DNA of 64,000 nucleotides from Litsea cubeba (lineage: Eukaryota > Streptophyta > Magnoliopsida > Laurales > Lauraceae): NCBI GenBank assembly GCA_012931725.1, contig CM022948.1:40028749-40092748 (forward strand), read 5' to 3'. Positions 33,301-43,925 of the stretch are shown piece by piece. The position numbers were made by a program, and so were the translations under genes. The notes beneath the pieces were generated by a model. It ran no database searches. It saw only the letters and a list, made by a program, of their open reading frames with translations, and was not told where the DNA came from. Numbering within the stretch: position 1 is the first letter of the stretch; every line of letters starts with the position of its first letter.

Positions 33301-33454
33301 TAAGGCCCTGATCTCTCCCTCTCCCGTTCGGCCGCTCAGGGCCGAACAAATGAATATATTGTTCGGGACCTAGGTGGCCGAAGGGCCGAAAAAGATGATA
33401 TTGTTTGGCTACCCAGGGCCGAACAATATACTCTTGGCCATAAGTGGCCAAATG
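33301..33454. repeat. GGCCGAACAATAT inverted and direct words
   Basis: CAGGGCCGAACA occurs at about 33338 and 33414, with GTTCGG and TGTTCGG as inverted partners. It may be the GC-rich end of a non-autonomous element whose centre is the purine tract to the right. Confidence 0.35.
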
Positions 33455-33665
33455 GGTGAGAGGAAGGGAGGGGAACGGCGATCGAGGAGAGGGAAAGATA
33501 GGGAGAAGGATAAGGAGAGTGGGAGGGGTAGAGGTGGGCGCCGGGAGAGGGAGAGGGGGCGGAGTTGGGGTGGGGAGGAGAGAGGAGGGAGAGGGAGAAG
33601 GAGAGGGAGAGGGAGAGAGAGAGGGAAGAAAGAGAGAGAGAAAGGGAAGAAAGAGAGAGGTGTTT
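33455..33665 (+). repeat. Purine-only low-complexity tract
   Basis: About 210 bp of almost pure G and A on the plus strand (GGGAGAGGGAGA-type words) with very few pyrimidines. Open frames on both strands here (RERG / SLSP repeats) are composition artefacts. Confidence 0.9.
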
Positions 33666-33719
33666 TGGGATTTTTTCATATGGGTCCCATGGGTGGATGT
33701 GCAGGGAGCAGGTTTGGAT

Positions 33720-33990
33720 GTGCATATAGCAGCTCCCTTTTTTTGACTTATGTCCCCCCAAAGTTTTCAAAAAAGCCATGTATTGAAAATCATATACACT
33801 TTTTTATATGTGGCCCTCCTAAGACTCCGTCTCTACATAGTCAGGGGCGGACCCAAGTGGTCACACGCGGTTGCAACCGCACCCACGTGATTTAAAAAAC
33901 TCTTTAAATAGTATATTAGAAGTTTTATTTTATTATTAAAGTTTCTCACTTGGCCATTGCCCGCACCACCCAAATAAGACCTTAGGGGTG
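33720..33990. repeat. Fragments of GGGGCGGACCCA-type MITEs
   Basis: 33725-33840 resembles the right half of the MITE at 30657 (ATATGTGGCCCTC, CTACATAGT). It is cut by another end CAGGGGCGGACCCAAGTGG at about 33842. The second element's other end was not located. Confidence 0.5.
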
Positions 33991-34075
33991 AGGCACTTTT
34001 CACATAAAAGTAGAGAGGTACAGAAAATTAAGAATTTCTTTTTTCGGTACCTAAAAAATTAAGAGTTATGAAAGT

Positions 34076-35894
34076 TGTTAGTTTTATGGACTCAATCCAG
34101 TAGATGATATAATAAATTGATTAATTTCTTTATTTATCAATATATTCATGTTTTCCTTTCATGAGATGAATGATGATTTATTATATACTTGTACATAACC
34201 AATACGAATGACATGATGGTTCATGTGATAAATCGGAGTCAATAAGTATACTAGATGTAATACATGTGTATGGATGAGATCCACATACAGGAGACATGTA
34301 TAACAAATCTTATATTTAAATATCTTCACAACCAGTGATGAGACTTAATATCTTATCCTGACAAGGTTGCAGCACTTTGATCACTATGAGATAGTGTGAT
34401 TTGTCTCGATCATCAGAATGTAAGATTCCGTTTCAGAGTGTTGGAATATTGGATATATTGAATGACCATGAGAAGCACCTTATAAACACTGTCTTTATTT
34501 TAAGGTCTGCTCTCATAATTCCCTAGTAATAGGCTCTCAATCCTGAGACATTAAAGAACTCAAGTAATTTCTATCTATTCATGTGCTTTTGAGTCACCAA
34601 TGAGTGAGGCCAATTGTAGGTCAACACCTCGGTAATTTGGGTACGTGGTAGTAGAGCTGTGGGAACATTCAATGGTCAAGATGGAATCTATCTCTAATAT
34701 CCCCTTGTGCCAATTAATAGATTTATCATTGGTAAGTGCGCACCCATTTCGATTAAGAGTTAATTGGAAAGGTACCTATGACCATTATAATTAATTGGGG
34801 CTCAAGGATAATAAGATGTGGATCTAAGTTTGGAAGATAGGTCCAATTGATCCATGGATATTGATGAAGGGGCCTACTTGTGGTAATGTGGAAGTTTAGG
34901 GTCTTCTATGTAATATTCATAAGACTAGAGTTCAATTGCATTTATATAGTGGAGTTATTTGCAATTAACTGTGGGCTCGGATTGCACATGAGATGTGGGG
35001 TTACGAGTCCCAGTTGGAGCCAGCTTTCTAAGGAATCCCCGGTGGTCCCCACGCTAGCCCAATTATTAGAAAGTTTCTAATTTTAGTTGAACTCTAAAAA
35101 GAAAAGTTACTATTTCTATTTGAAGTGAGACTTCTAATAGCGATAATAATAAAATTACTAATTTTAGTAGAAGTGATACTTCTATTTTAGTTAGGAAGGA
35201 ATTAGAAAGATACTAATCATATTTGTAGTGAGACTTCTAATGATGATTTAGTAAATTACTAATTATTGTGGAAGTAAGACTTCTATTTTAATTAGTAAAA
35301 GAAGAGACTTACGAATTGTTAGAGACTTCTATTTCAATTAGAATGAGGAGGTGCCTTGAGCAGCTATAAATAGAGGAGAAATGAAGGGGTGGACGTCTAA
35401 GCATTATCCTAGCATTGGGACTCATGCCCAACACCTCTATGTATAAGAGTTGCACACGCCCTTCTCCTCTTCCCTCTTCTAGTTCTCTTTCTAGTTCCTC
35501 CTTGGAGTTTCTAGTTGTTTTCTCTTAGAGATCTCACCATCTTCTTGAGAAAAGGAGAATCTGATAATGGTCATAACGTGGAAGATCAATAGGTCTTGGA
35601 GATCTTAATTTGATACATGAAAGAGTTTCATCATCAAAGAAAGACGCAACTTCTCTACTATAGCACAACCGAGCTCCAAAGGTATAATCTACTTCTTGCA
35701 TGTTGTAGATATTTATGGATGCTTGTTTCTTGTTGTTTTCTATCTTCTAGATAGAGTTATTTACTGACCATGATGGCTGAGATTGAGGATATGGATCCTT
35801 TATTGGGTTTTAGAGCCTTCTGGATAGTTGATCCCTGCATCAAGTGGGTTAAAAGTTTTTGAAACCTATCCTAGGGGCCCACCTATTTCCAACA
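34076..35894 (+). mobile_element. Solo LTR D2 (Copia-type), complete
   Basis: Begins TGTTAGTTTTATGG and ends TATTTCCAACA with a perfect 5-bp duplication AAAGT at 34071-34075 and 35895-35899. The length is 1819 bp. A TATA box (TATAAATA, 35365-35372) sits in an AGCTATAAATAGAGGAG context followed by a C/T-rich leader. It is the same family as D1 and carries the central segment that D1 has lost. There is no internal region, so it is a solo LTR. Confidence 0.92.
35365..35372 (+). promoter_or_regulatory. TATA box of LTR D2
   Basis: TATAAATA, a consensus plant TATA box, about 530 bp from the 3' end of the LTR and upstream of a C/T-rich leader. Confidence 0.6.
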
Positions 35895-35949
35895 AAAGTA
35901 AATATTGCAAAAGCTAAGATTTGTGAAGATTGCTATTCTGAAGAAGCCA

Positions 35950-36229
35950 CACCATAATCATTGGCAGGTTCGTGAAGGACTTGAAGATGAAAAATGGAGT
36001 TGCAGTGAACAAGGGGAAAGTTTATATGGCCAAGTCCAGCCCTCCATGTTTTTTTAAAGATTATTTGGAGCAATTCCAGAGAGAGATCTCACTATTTCTC
36101 AAGTTGCACTCCGAAGAGGTAATTTTTGGAGGGCGTATAGTCCTGATGCTCTTTGGGAGGACAGGTGAGGATCCCTCCAGCGGAAAGTGTTGTCACATTT
36201 CAGAGTTGTTAGCACAAGCACTCATGTAA
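35950..36229 (+). pseudogene. SABATH methyltransferase exon relic (salicylate/jasmonate methyltransferase family)
   Basis: SABATH enzymes transfer a methyl group from S-adenosylmethionine to carboxylates such as salicylic or jasmonic acid. This relic covers the segment after the substrate-site HW motif: a decayed HNHWQVREGLED, then one frame on NKGKVYMAKSSPP, DYLEQFQREISLFLKLHSEE, GGRIVLMLFGRTGEDPSS and ELLAQALM, closing with a stop at 36227. A one-base frame change at about 35987 separates the two parts. The N-terminal SAM-binding region and the C-terminus are absent. Family identity is clear; which enzyme is not. It lies 50 bp right of solo LTR D2. It is the only firm trace of a known host gene family in the window. 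Confidence 0.82.
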
Positions 36230-36655
36230 CTGGTTTGACGTGATCTTTAAGATGTTAAATACCACAAGTGCACGGTTGTCTAAATGAGATAGTGGCAAGT
36301 ACGGGTCAAACCAACAAGGAACCTAATTAAAGAAACTTTTAGAATATGGAAACTAACTAATTTAACAAAGAACCAAATTTGTGAATGAATCTAAGATTAA
36401 AAATCAAATCACTAATTAAAAAGATGAAAAATGTCAAATAGCATAAGCGATTAGAGCATCTAGAATCTGATAAGCATCCACCAATTTACTTGTAAAACAA
36501 CTCTAACTTGTTCCAATTACTACTCAAATCAAGTACGAATCGATGTCTTGATTTGGAAAACCTAACTTTTAAAAATCCTTTTTATTTATAAAATTCAAAA
36601 TCAAAGACTTCCTTCACTTTATAAAATTATAAAAAAAAAAAAAACAATCTAAGCA
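36230..36655. other. No gene; ACCACAAGTGCACGG motif region
   Basis: AT-rich. The words ACCACAAGTGCACGGTTGTC and GTGGCAAGTACGGGTC near 36260-36310 have the look of a repeated non-coding plant sequence but cannot be assigned from this window alone. Confidence 0.3.
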
Positions 36656-36659
36656 CTTC

Positions 36660-37435
36660 CTATCCAAAGTGATTTGTAAGCATGGATTCCACCACAGTTC
36701 TGATATGGTTAGCCACATTCTGATCACTGATGAACTGGTCAAGCACAAAGCCTTCATTATCATCATTGTCTTCTGGATCCCAGTCCATTTCAAAAGTTTC
36801 CAGTTGGTCAAGATTGAAGGATCCTTCCATGTTGATCACAGCCCTGAGTTCACATGGATCTTAGAAGACTGTGGGCGGTTCTCTTTGAAATCAACATATA
36901 ATATGATTGCAAATCATGATGGGATTCTGGCTCCATTGACTAACCTCATTTAGTGTAAGGGACATATTAAAAAGCACTTTATATGCTCCTGGATGGTGAT
37001 GACTGGATGCCTAAAAACAAAAGACTTTATTCTACAGCGGAATGATCAATGTGACTCTTCTTGTTCCTTGTGTGCGGTAACTTGGGAGTCCATTGAACAT
37101 ATTTTTCTTTATCACCCTTTCACAAATAATGTATGGAGAATTATGCTTCGCTTGCTTAATCTCCATCCCATCACTTGCGTGTCACCTATTAAGATGAATG
37201 AGTCTATTCTTTCACGGGTAAATCAAAATGATATGGCTATGATCACCTTAGGTAAGCTGATTTTCCCGGCTGTCGCTTGGAATGAGTGGCAAGAGAAACT
37301 CACGCATTTTCTGAGGTAAGAATATGGATTAGATATATGTGGCGTATCATACTCAAGCTCAAATTTGGAGTCAGATTCTCTTTCTAGGCCTTCACCTGCC
37401 AAATAATGTTTCATGTCATTGAGATCTTCCCCCAT
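36660..37435 (-). pseudogene. Unidentified minus-strand ORF split by a LINE fragment
   Basis: Two coding-looking minus-strand segments, 37316-37435 (starts MGEDLNDMKHYL, ends NPYSYL) and 36660-36848 (starts about AVINMEGSF, ends MLTNHF then stop), are separated by 467 bp of plus-strand LINE sequence. With one copy of the flanking CTGAG removed, the two halves are in the same phase. The peptide is acidic (EDNDDNEG). An acceptor-like TTTAATGCAG precedes the first segment, so more exons could lie to the right. No family is recognised; it may be a host gene or a gag-like domain. Confidence 0.35.
36849..37310 (+). mobile_element. L1-type LINE ORF2 fragment (reverse-transcriptase zinc-binding region)
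   Basis: The plus strand encodes the zf-RVT region at the C-terminal end of plant L1 ORF2: ILEDCGRFSLKSTYNMI, GCLKTKDFILQRNDQCDSSC, SLCAVTWESIEHIFLYHPF, NNVW, and a trailing VAWNEWQEKL. One stop is present (about 36950). Neither the catalytic RT part nor the 3' end and tail is present. The flanking CTGAG at 36844-36848 and 37311-37315 is a possible 5-bp duplication. Confidence 0.75.
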
Positions 37436-37445
37436 ACTGCATTAA

Positions 37446-38050
37446 ACTAGTGAGGATTGTTGTTCATGCTCCACCAAATATGTGGAGGCTCACTATTGCA
37501 CGGCTTGCTCTAATGATTATGGGCATTTTATGGTCTGACTTGGGAGTGCCTTGCTATGCTTGCTCAATTATTGTTGGTAATTTGGTTAATGATGTTCAAG
37601 TCCTGATGGGCTTAGCCCCACCTCATTTGACTCAGTTTTGTTATGAATTGGAGGATGATTTATTGTAGATTGCTAAGTCTCCAACACTATCAAATTGGCA
37701 TTCTCAATTTCAAATGTGGCGATTGCATGATCTTTTGCATGCAAAACATCTACAACAACTTATCAAGATCTCAAAGCCATCATGGGGATTACTTCATAAA
37801 ATGAAGCAGATTCCTAGTCCAAAAGTCTTTTTTTATTTAGAACTTCATCGTTTAATTCATCTTTAATTCATCTTTAATTCTTGAGCCCGGTGTGTGAGCT
37901 TTAAGTAATGTGTGGATGTGGCTTCTGATCTTTCACCCAATTGTGGGATAGGCTTTTTTTTTTACCTTCTCCTTTATTAAGGACAAGGTTTTGTATTCTG
38001 GGTTTAACCCACCTCTTTGAATAGAATATTAACCCACCTCTTTGAATAGA
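37446..38050. other. Unassigned stretch with a LINE-like tail
   Basis: An open frame at 37450-37668 has no recognised motif. Near 37990-38050 the words GGTTTAACCCACCTCTTTGA and AATAGAAT occur with a 26-bp tandem duplication, which resembles plant L1 3' ends. The relation to the LINE fragment on the left is uncertain. Confidence 0.3.
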
Positions 38051-38084
38051 ATCTAACTTACTATTAAACAAAATATATTCAATT

Positions 38085-38460
38085 AAACAAAATAAACAGA
38101 CCCTAGATGAGCTATATGCTTGTGGGCATGGTTGAAAATCCCGGCCAATACCGGTTCGTATCGAACTTTGATTCTTTATTTTTAACCACTTACAAAAATA
38201 TAATCTCTAAATATTCAATTAAAAGAAATAAACAGATCCCATATTAGCTATATATATATGCTTATGGGCATGGTTGAAAATCTCGGTCGATACCGGTTCT
38301 TATAGGCCGATACGAACCGATATTGGCCTCTACCGGTACGATATTTTGATGGGGAACCGGTATCGGTATTGCCCCATTAAAATATCACCAAATATCGGTA
38401 TATATTGGCCGACTTTTTAATATATCGGCTGATATTATCATAATATCGGCTAAGTACAAT
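38085..38460. repeat. GATACCGGT/TATCGGC-rich repeat with 136-bp duplication
   Basis: The block TGGGCATGGTTGAAAATC and CGGTCGATACCGGTTC occurs at about 38128 and 38268 with a shared upstream part (AAACAGACCC...GAGCTATAT). The following 180 bp are dense in ATCGG, CCGATA and ACCGGTA words on both strands. This is the same style of degenerate non-coding repeat as at 3.6, 7.5 and 8.4 kb. Confidence 0.55.
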
Positions 38461-39361
38461 AAAAACCTTTTTTTTTTTTTACTTTTTCTCCATCATTCCC
38501 TCATCTTCCTCCTTTCCCCTCATCTCCTTAGCGGCCCCTCCTCCTTGGCTCCTTCTCTTCCAAGTTCCAACCACTCTTAAGACTTAAGCCTCCAAAAAAT
38601 CATTTTATTTGGTAAGAGAAAATCAACTTAACTCCCTTATTTTTACTATTATATATTTTTTTAGTTAGAAAGAGCATAGAAATGAATGAAAAGATCATTG
38701 GCATGTCATTTTTGGCTTTGAGTTGTGTTCTTCTCTTAGATCTATGCACTTTTATCCTCATGGTCATCATGGGGGTCGTGTTGGCCAATAAGGTGCCATG
38801 TATGGATAGTATGGAGGCTATTCATACGACCCTAATTGGGTATCGCCGTCACCGATATCGTTACTTTTCTGATCTAACAAATATTAATTGAGCAAGGGGA
38901 CCCACCACCATGGCCGGCATGAACTTTTCATGCCCCTCACACCCATTTTGAGCCATGAGGGTACTACTGGCCATCTCAATCTACAGAGGGTCAAGATAGT
39001 TCATCATATTATCAAGAGCAACATGAATATGGTCATGGGTAGGGGAGTGTAGCGCAACAATATGGAGCATATTTTTTTAACCCATGTCGAAGAAATGATG
39101 ATGACGACGATATCGATATCAAGCCTGGGTGACACTCCATTCGAAATTAGGCTATCATACATACTCATCTCTCTCTCTCTCTAATTCTAGGTAAACCATA
39201 AACCTTTTGATGTTCAAGTCCTTTGTGATTTATCTTACTATCATGTTTCAAATTTTAATATGTTATCTTCATGGTCTTGAGTTTCACAACTTATTTGATG
39301 ATCAAGTGACTAATAATTGATATGTTATCTTTATTTTCTTATATTTTACACTAATAAATAG
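38461..39361. other. Unassigned stretch; possible end of a transposase ORF
   Basis: Around 38970-39125 the plus strand in mixed frames reads TEGQDSSSYYQEQHEYGHG, VAQQYGAYFFNP and a poly-aspartate tail, the low-complexity style seen at C-termini of some plant hAT proteins. This is too weak to assign. The ORF at 38682-38891 is not recognised. Confidence 0.25.
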
Positions 39362-39880
39362 ATTATTGAAAGTCCGAGATCCTTACCCTAGAGGGGGGTG
39401 AATATGGTGAGCTACACTTTAATGACTAATAATGACCAATTTTAATTTCCTTTAAAATAAACAAGTCACTTATGATGATTAACATACAAAATGCGGAAGC
39501 TAAATAACACAATGACCACATAGCATGCACCATTAATTACACAAAGAATTATAGTGGTTCAGCCTCAATGCCAATATCCACTACCGGCTTGTGATCCAAC
39601 ACCCCACCGAATTTTCACTATATATGCTTTTGAATAGGCTAAGCAATAACCTCTACAACTATGCTTTTCTAGGCTAAGCAATAACCTTTACACAATACTT
39701 TTATTAGGCTAAGCAATAACCTTTACAATCAAAAGATTTTCTCTCAAGAAGGCGTCTTCACAAAACACTCTAAGAGATTACAATCAAGCTCAATATAATT
39801 AGCCTCTAAGATAGGCGGATTTGAAAGTGTAAATCTAACTCACACAAACACTATGAAATGCAAAGATGAATGCTCATGAA

Positions 39881-39901
39881 GTGTGTGTGTGTGTGTGTGT
39901 G
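39881..39901. repeat. (TG)n microsatellite
   Basis: Ten GT dinucleotides within the Copia C LTR. Confidence 0.95.
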
Positions 39902-40566
39902 AAAACTTCAATCAAGATAAAAATAAGCTCAATCAAAATATATGCTCAAGGCATTTAAAAGTTTTAGGCACACAAAGATATGATTGAAGTAAAATGCAAA
40001 TCACTTGAACAATTACAAACTTGTGAATGATATGAAAATCTAAAGATCACAAGTTGTATGAAAATGATTAAGATTAATCAAGTGATGCATGTGCTATATT
40101 GTTTTAAAAAACAAAGGTTTAACTAAGATTCAAATGAATGAAAACAACAAAGAAAGATTCAAACAAGTTAATGAATCATGCTATTAAAGAAATCAAAGGT
40201 TTTGGTAATGCATGATTTAAGAAGATTTCTAAAACAAACTTGTTTTGAATCTAGGTGAAGAATCCAATAACTAAAATCAAAGATTAAGAGATGAATGGAT
40301 TCAGAACATCATAGTTAATATGCTAAAAATTATTTACCAATAATTTAGTCAAAGCATAAAAACATATGATTAAGAAAAGGCAAAGCTTACTTGGAGGTTT
40401 AACTTCATTAATCCAAGCTTGAGCTTTCCTAATGACCAAAGAGCCTTCTTAGTTCATTCCCCTTGATATGGGCTTCATTCACCTCAAGAATGGCCTCACC
40501 GAACTCTCAAAAAGTTTTGGAAATGATCTTGTATTTATAGAAAAAGTGGCTCAACGGACACCTGTC

Positions 40567-40820
40567 GGTTAGCCGACATGCATAGTTCGGCTAGCCGAAA
40601 TTCAAACGGTCTCATTCCAACGGTCATATTTTTGAAAATTGCTGACCAAAATATGCACGTCGGTTAGCCGAACATTTTCGGTTAACCGAGGGCTGACCGA
40701 AATTCTGACCAACAGAGCCAAATGGATAAAAAATCAGCTCTCTGGAATTCTAATCGAGATAGCTTTCGGTCAGCTTCTGAGGCACTGTCGGTTAGCCGAC
40801 ACCTGACCGACAGGCTAACC
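40567..40820 (-). repeat. GGTTAGCC/GGCTAGCC/GGTTAACC palindrome-like array
   Basis: Eight-base words occur at 40567 (GGTTAGCC), 40589 (GGCTAGCC, perfect palindrome), 40662 (GGTTAGCC), 40680 (GGTTAACC, perfect), 40790 (GGTTAGCC) and 40813 (GGCTAACC), mostly flanked by C and G. The array is directly upstream of the TATA box on the minus strand, the same position as in the solo LTR at 9.1 kb. Confidence 0.85.
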
Positions 40821-41186
40821 AACAGTGGCCAAAATCCCATTTTTTGTAAATTCAAAGTATATTTCTATGGGAATTCTTGGGCCACTAAATCAAGCTTAGA
40901 GACATGATTTTAAATCAATCAAAGTGCTTTTAAAATCGTGAAACATAAAAAGCCAAATATAATTTGAAACTTTAAAATCAATGACTAGCTTGATTAAAAG
41001 AAATTCTTTTTCAAATTAAATACATCCAAGTTTAAAACCAAAACATGCATGAACTATAAGATATACAAGATTTAAAACAATGCATGTGTAAATCAAGATT
41101 TCTAAAACAATGCATGTGTGAATAATTCAAATGATGAATAAAATGTTAATGCATCCATCAAATTACAATATACAAAATCCCTAACA

Positions 41187-42239
41187 ATCTCCCCCTTTGC
41201 AATTTGATGGCAAACCTTTCTCAATCACTAAATCTACACACATAGTCGTCAACTCCTCCTTAGCTGGACAGGGCTTGAAATCTTCTTGGATGCTTTTTTG
41301 ACTTGGCTTGGGCTCTAGCTCTTTTTCTTCACTCTCCTTGATGCTTGGAGCTTGATCTATCTTCAAGCTTTCTTTTCTTCTTTAGCCAAGCAACTTCTCA
41401 AGCTCCCAAGCTTTCTTTTTCTTTCATCTCTCCTCCTTTGATCATGCACTCTCCCTTTGGCAAGATATGCAATCTCTCCCCCTTTGGAAGATAATACAAT
41501 ATCTCCCCCTTTGACATTCAACTTGAGTAATCTCTCCCCCTTATTCTCTCAATTTTCTCCCCCTTTGACATTAAATTGCAAAGGTATCAATTGAAGAGGG
41601 GTAGGAATTTCTTCAAGTAGTACCTACACACATGAAACAAGAAGATACCTTTTAGTAGTACCTGTTAACAAAAGAAATCAAAAATAAAATACTTAACAGG
41701 GTATCATGTATGGGTAGGAAGTTATAAGGGTATAAAGTTAATGCAAGGGTAAACTTGATCAAAACTAATACTTCTTAGAAGATTTACACTCCCCCTCAAT
41801 CCATAATCTCCTTTTGTCAAACTTTTGACAAGAATTTAACTATTTGATGTAAAGAGAAGATGGTTTAACCAATTGAGGGTTAACTTTAAGAGAATGATTA
41901 GATTCCAATTGATAATAATAATTGACTATAAAGCTCAATTTGATCAAATTACCAATATAAAGGGCAAGGCCATGGAGAAAAGCAATCATGGATATCAATT
42001 GAAATAAAAATACCAATTGAGATTCAAGGATAAGACTATTAACTCAATCACTCTAAAATAAAGTTAGAAAGAATATAACTACTAGGATTAATCCAAATTA
42101 GAGCTATCCATGATGTAATAAGGTTTACTAAACATAGCATTAAACAATATAACTATGAAAATCATCATGCTATGAGTAATTTGAAATCATTTCATTCAAT
42201 CATAAAAATATGACTATCATGTGCAAGATAAATGAAATG
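41187..42239 (-). mobile_element. 3' internal region of Copia C
   Basis: Between the polypurine tract and the Copia A insertion lies about 1 kb of non-coding internal DNA with several CTCCCCCTTTG repeats (41187, 41470, 41502, 41535, 41570), i.e. repeated polypurine-like tracts on the minus strand. Such repeats before the 3' LTR occur in SIRE/Maximus-type Copia elements. The short minus ORF at 41181-41366 is not recognised. Copia A starts at 42240 after AAATG. Confidence 0.75.
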
Positions 42240-43852
42240 TGTTAGTGCCACATTCCTATGAGCACTTGTTTTTGTATTGTCAATTCCGTGTCGAAGAATC
42301 CAAGACCTTGCCTCTCAGAATTTCTCAAAGAAGATTCAATTCAAAAGGTCTGTCAAAGCTTTTTGGAAAGCCCAGGTTTCGTCAAAGATCAACATCAAGA
42401 TGTGCCAACCAAGATCAGGTAATTGCGACCGAAACCATATGCCTTAGTGACTCTAAAAACCATAGGCTAAATTGTTATTTTGATTGGTTTTTAGAAGAAT
42501 TTTTTTTGAGCTTATTTAAAACTCAAAAATGACCCCAGATTTCGGCCAGCCAACCTCATGCGGTTAGAAGTTCACCCTCTAAGTCCACCTGTCCTAAGGC
42601 ATCCAACATGATCATAACACCAGGTCACATTGAGGCTTAGTAAGCATGAGTATGTATAGAAAACTTAACAATAAACAATGCTTTTTTAAATTAATAAAGA
42701 AATATGAAGATTTCAAAACCGAAGTGATTTTGATTACTTTAATATTTTTCTTACAAAAGTTCCCTCTTATTCATACTCATGTAAGGCTTCACCAAACTTA
42801 AGAATAAACAATGTTTTATAAATTAATAAAGAATTCTAAAATTGTCAAGATCGGTGGGCTTTTGATTTCTTTAATATTTGTTTTTACAAATGTTCCCTCT
42901 TATTCATACTCATGTAAGGCCTCACCAAAGCAATGGTTTAGTAATGGTTTTTTTAACGTTGGAATAGTGCTCCTATTAGGTACACCCTACCTAACCATTT
43001 TATGACCGTTGGAAGTATCCGTTGGATTTTTTCTATAAATACATCAAGCCCATTTTCAACATCAATGAGTCCAGTTTTTGAAGAGCCTTTGTTCTAAATT
43101 CTTGTAAACCTTTCCCAAGCTCTAGCTTCTTCCAAACACACTTAGATTCTATCTTGAAAAATCCAAGGGCTTACTTAGCTCTAAGGAGTGTGCCTTGAGA
43201 AGCCAAATCTAGGGTATCCTAATCCATAAGGTTATCTCTCATTTCTACCCTAGAAATCAAACCTCTACAACTTGGTTGTGCATCTCAATGGAGTTTCATC
43301 ATCAACACCAAGCTAGTTGCAAGAGGTAAAAAGCTTCGATCACGGTCAAAAGCTTCCTCGAACACTTTCGATCTTCATCAAAGGCAAGTGTTCGCCCTCC
43401 ATTTAAATTTATATCTTTGTGACAGTGGATTGAATCTGTGTGTGTCAACCACTCTAAAAATTATGTGTGGGGATTAGATCTGTGTGATCGAACCTCAGTA
43501 ACAAAATTGAGTTAGAATCAGTACTTGTGTAGTTTGATTCTTTATAGTGGAACCAAGGGACTGTGTGACCCTTGAGAGTGGATGTAGGTCTGTGTGACTG
43601 AACCACTATAAATCTCTTGTGCCATTTTATCTCTTGTGCTTACTATCTTGTTTCAAATTAGAGTGTCTCTAATTATTTAAGCACACACACATTGAACTTA
43701 TAATTCAAACAAGTTATTTTGTTATGTGTGATTATTATTCCAAGTTGAGATTAAAATTGGGCTAATAAGTTTAAAATTGGCATTAGAATTCATTTTGTCC
43801 TATTCACCCCCCCCCCTCTAGGACTTATTCATTGAACCTAGTTGCACTTTCA
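42240..43852 (+). repeat. 5' LTR of Copia A
   Basis: 1613 bp, TGTTAGTGCC to TTGCACTTTCA. A TATA box TATAAATA is at 43034-43041. The C-run plus CTCTAGGACTT end is shared in style with the other Copia LTRs here. An internal near-duplication (AAACTTAASAATAAACAATG blocks at about 42662 and 42796, and TGTTCCCTCTTATTCATACTC blocks) spans 42660-42925. Confidence 0.95.
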
Positions 43853-43854
43853 TT

Positions 43855-43866
43855 TGGTATCAGAGC
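43855..43866 (+). promoter_or_regulatory. Primer binding site of Copia A
   Basis: TGGTATCAGAGC, complementary to the 3' end of initiator tRNA-Met, two bases after the LTR end. Confidence 0.95.
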
Positions 43867-43925
43867 GGGTTACTCCCTAAAGGTTTAACAACCCAGAGTA
43901 GATCTACTTCTTTTTATTAGTGCCA

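Larger units (their letters stand above)
39367..41186 (-). mobile_element. 3' LTR of Copia C (minus strand)
   Basis: On the minus strand it starts TGTTAGGGATTTTG right after a polypurine tract (CAAAGGGGGAGAT, plus 41187-41199) and ends CTCGGACTTTCA at 39367. It matches the solo LTR at 8.7 kb. It contains a TATA box on the minus strand (plus 40532-40539), the palindrome array just upstream of it, about three copies of the AGGCTAAGCAATAACCTYTAC block (39635-39735), and a (TG)n tract. The partner LTR lies beyond the window because Copia A has inserted in this element. Confidence 0.88.

Noticed and set aside
33336..33895. Long overlapping frames over the purine tract on both strands
   Set aside because: Low-complexity composition gives few stops; no protein-like features.
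36660..37435. Endogenous pararetrovirus (caulimovirid) coding sequence
   Set aside because: The acidic peptide raised the idea, but no protease, RT, movement-protein or zinc motif is visible, so I leave it unidentified.
38682..38891. Hydrophobic 69-codon ORF resembling a membrane peptide
   Set aside because: Sits beside a degenerate repeat, no start context or homology that I can support.
8689..41186. Family C LTRs at 8.7 and 39.4 kb as the two ends of one element
   Set aside because: They are in opposite orientation and the first has its own target duplication.
41181..41366. Minus-strand ORF next to the Copia C polypurine tract as a gene
   Set aside because: Only 61 codons, overlaps the polypurine tract and LTR border, no homology.
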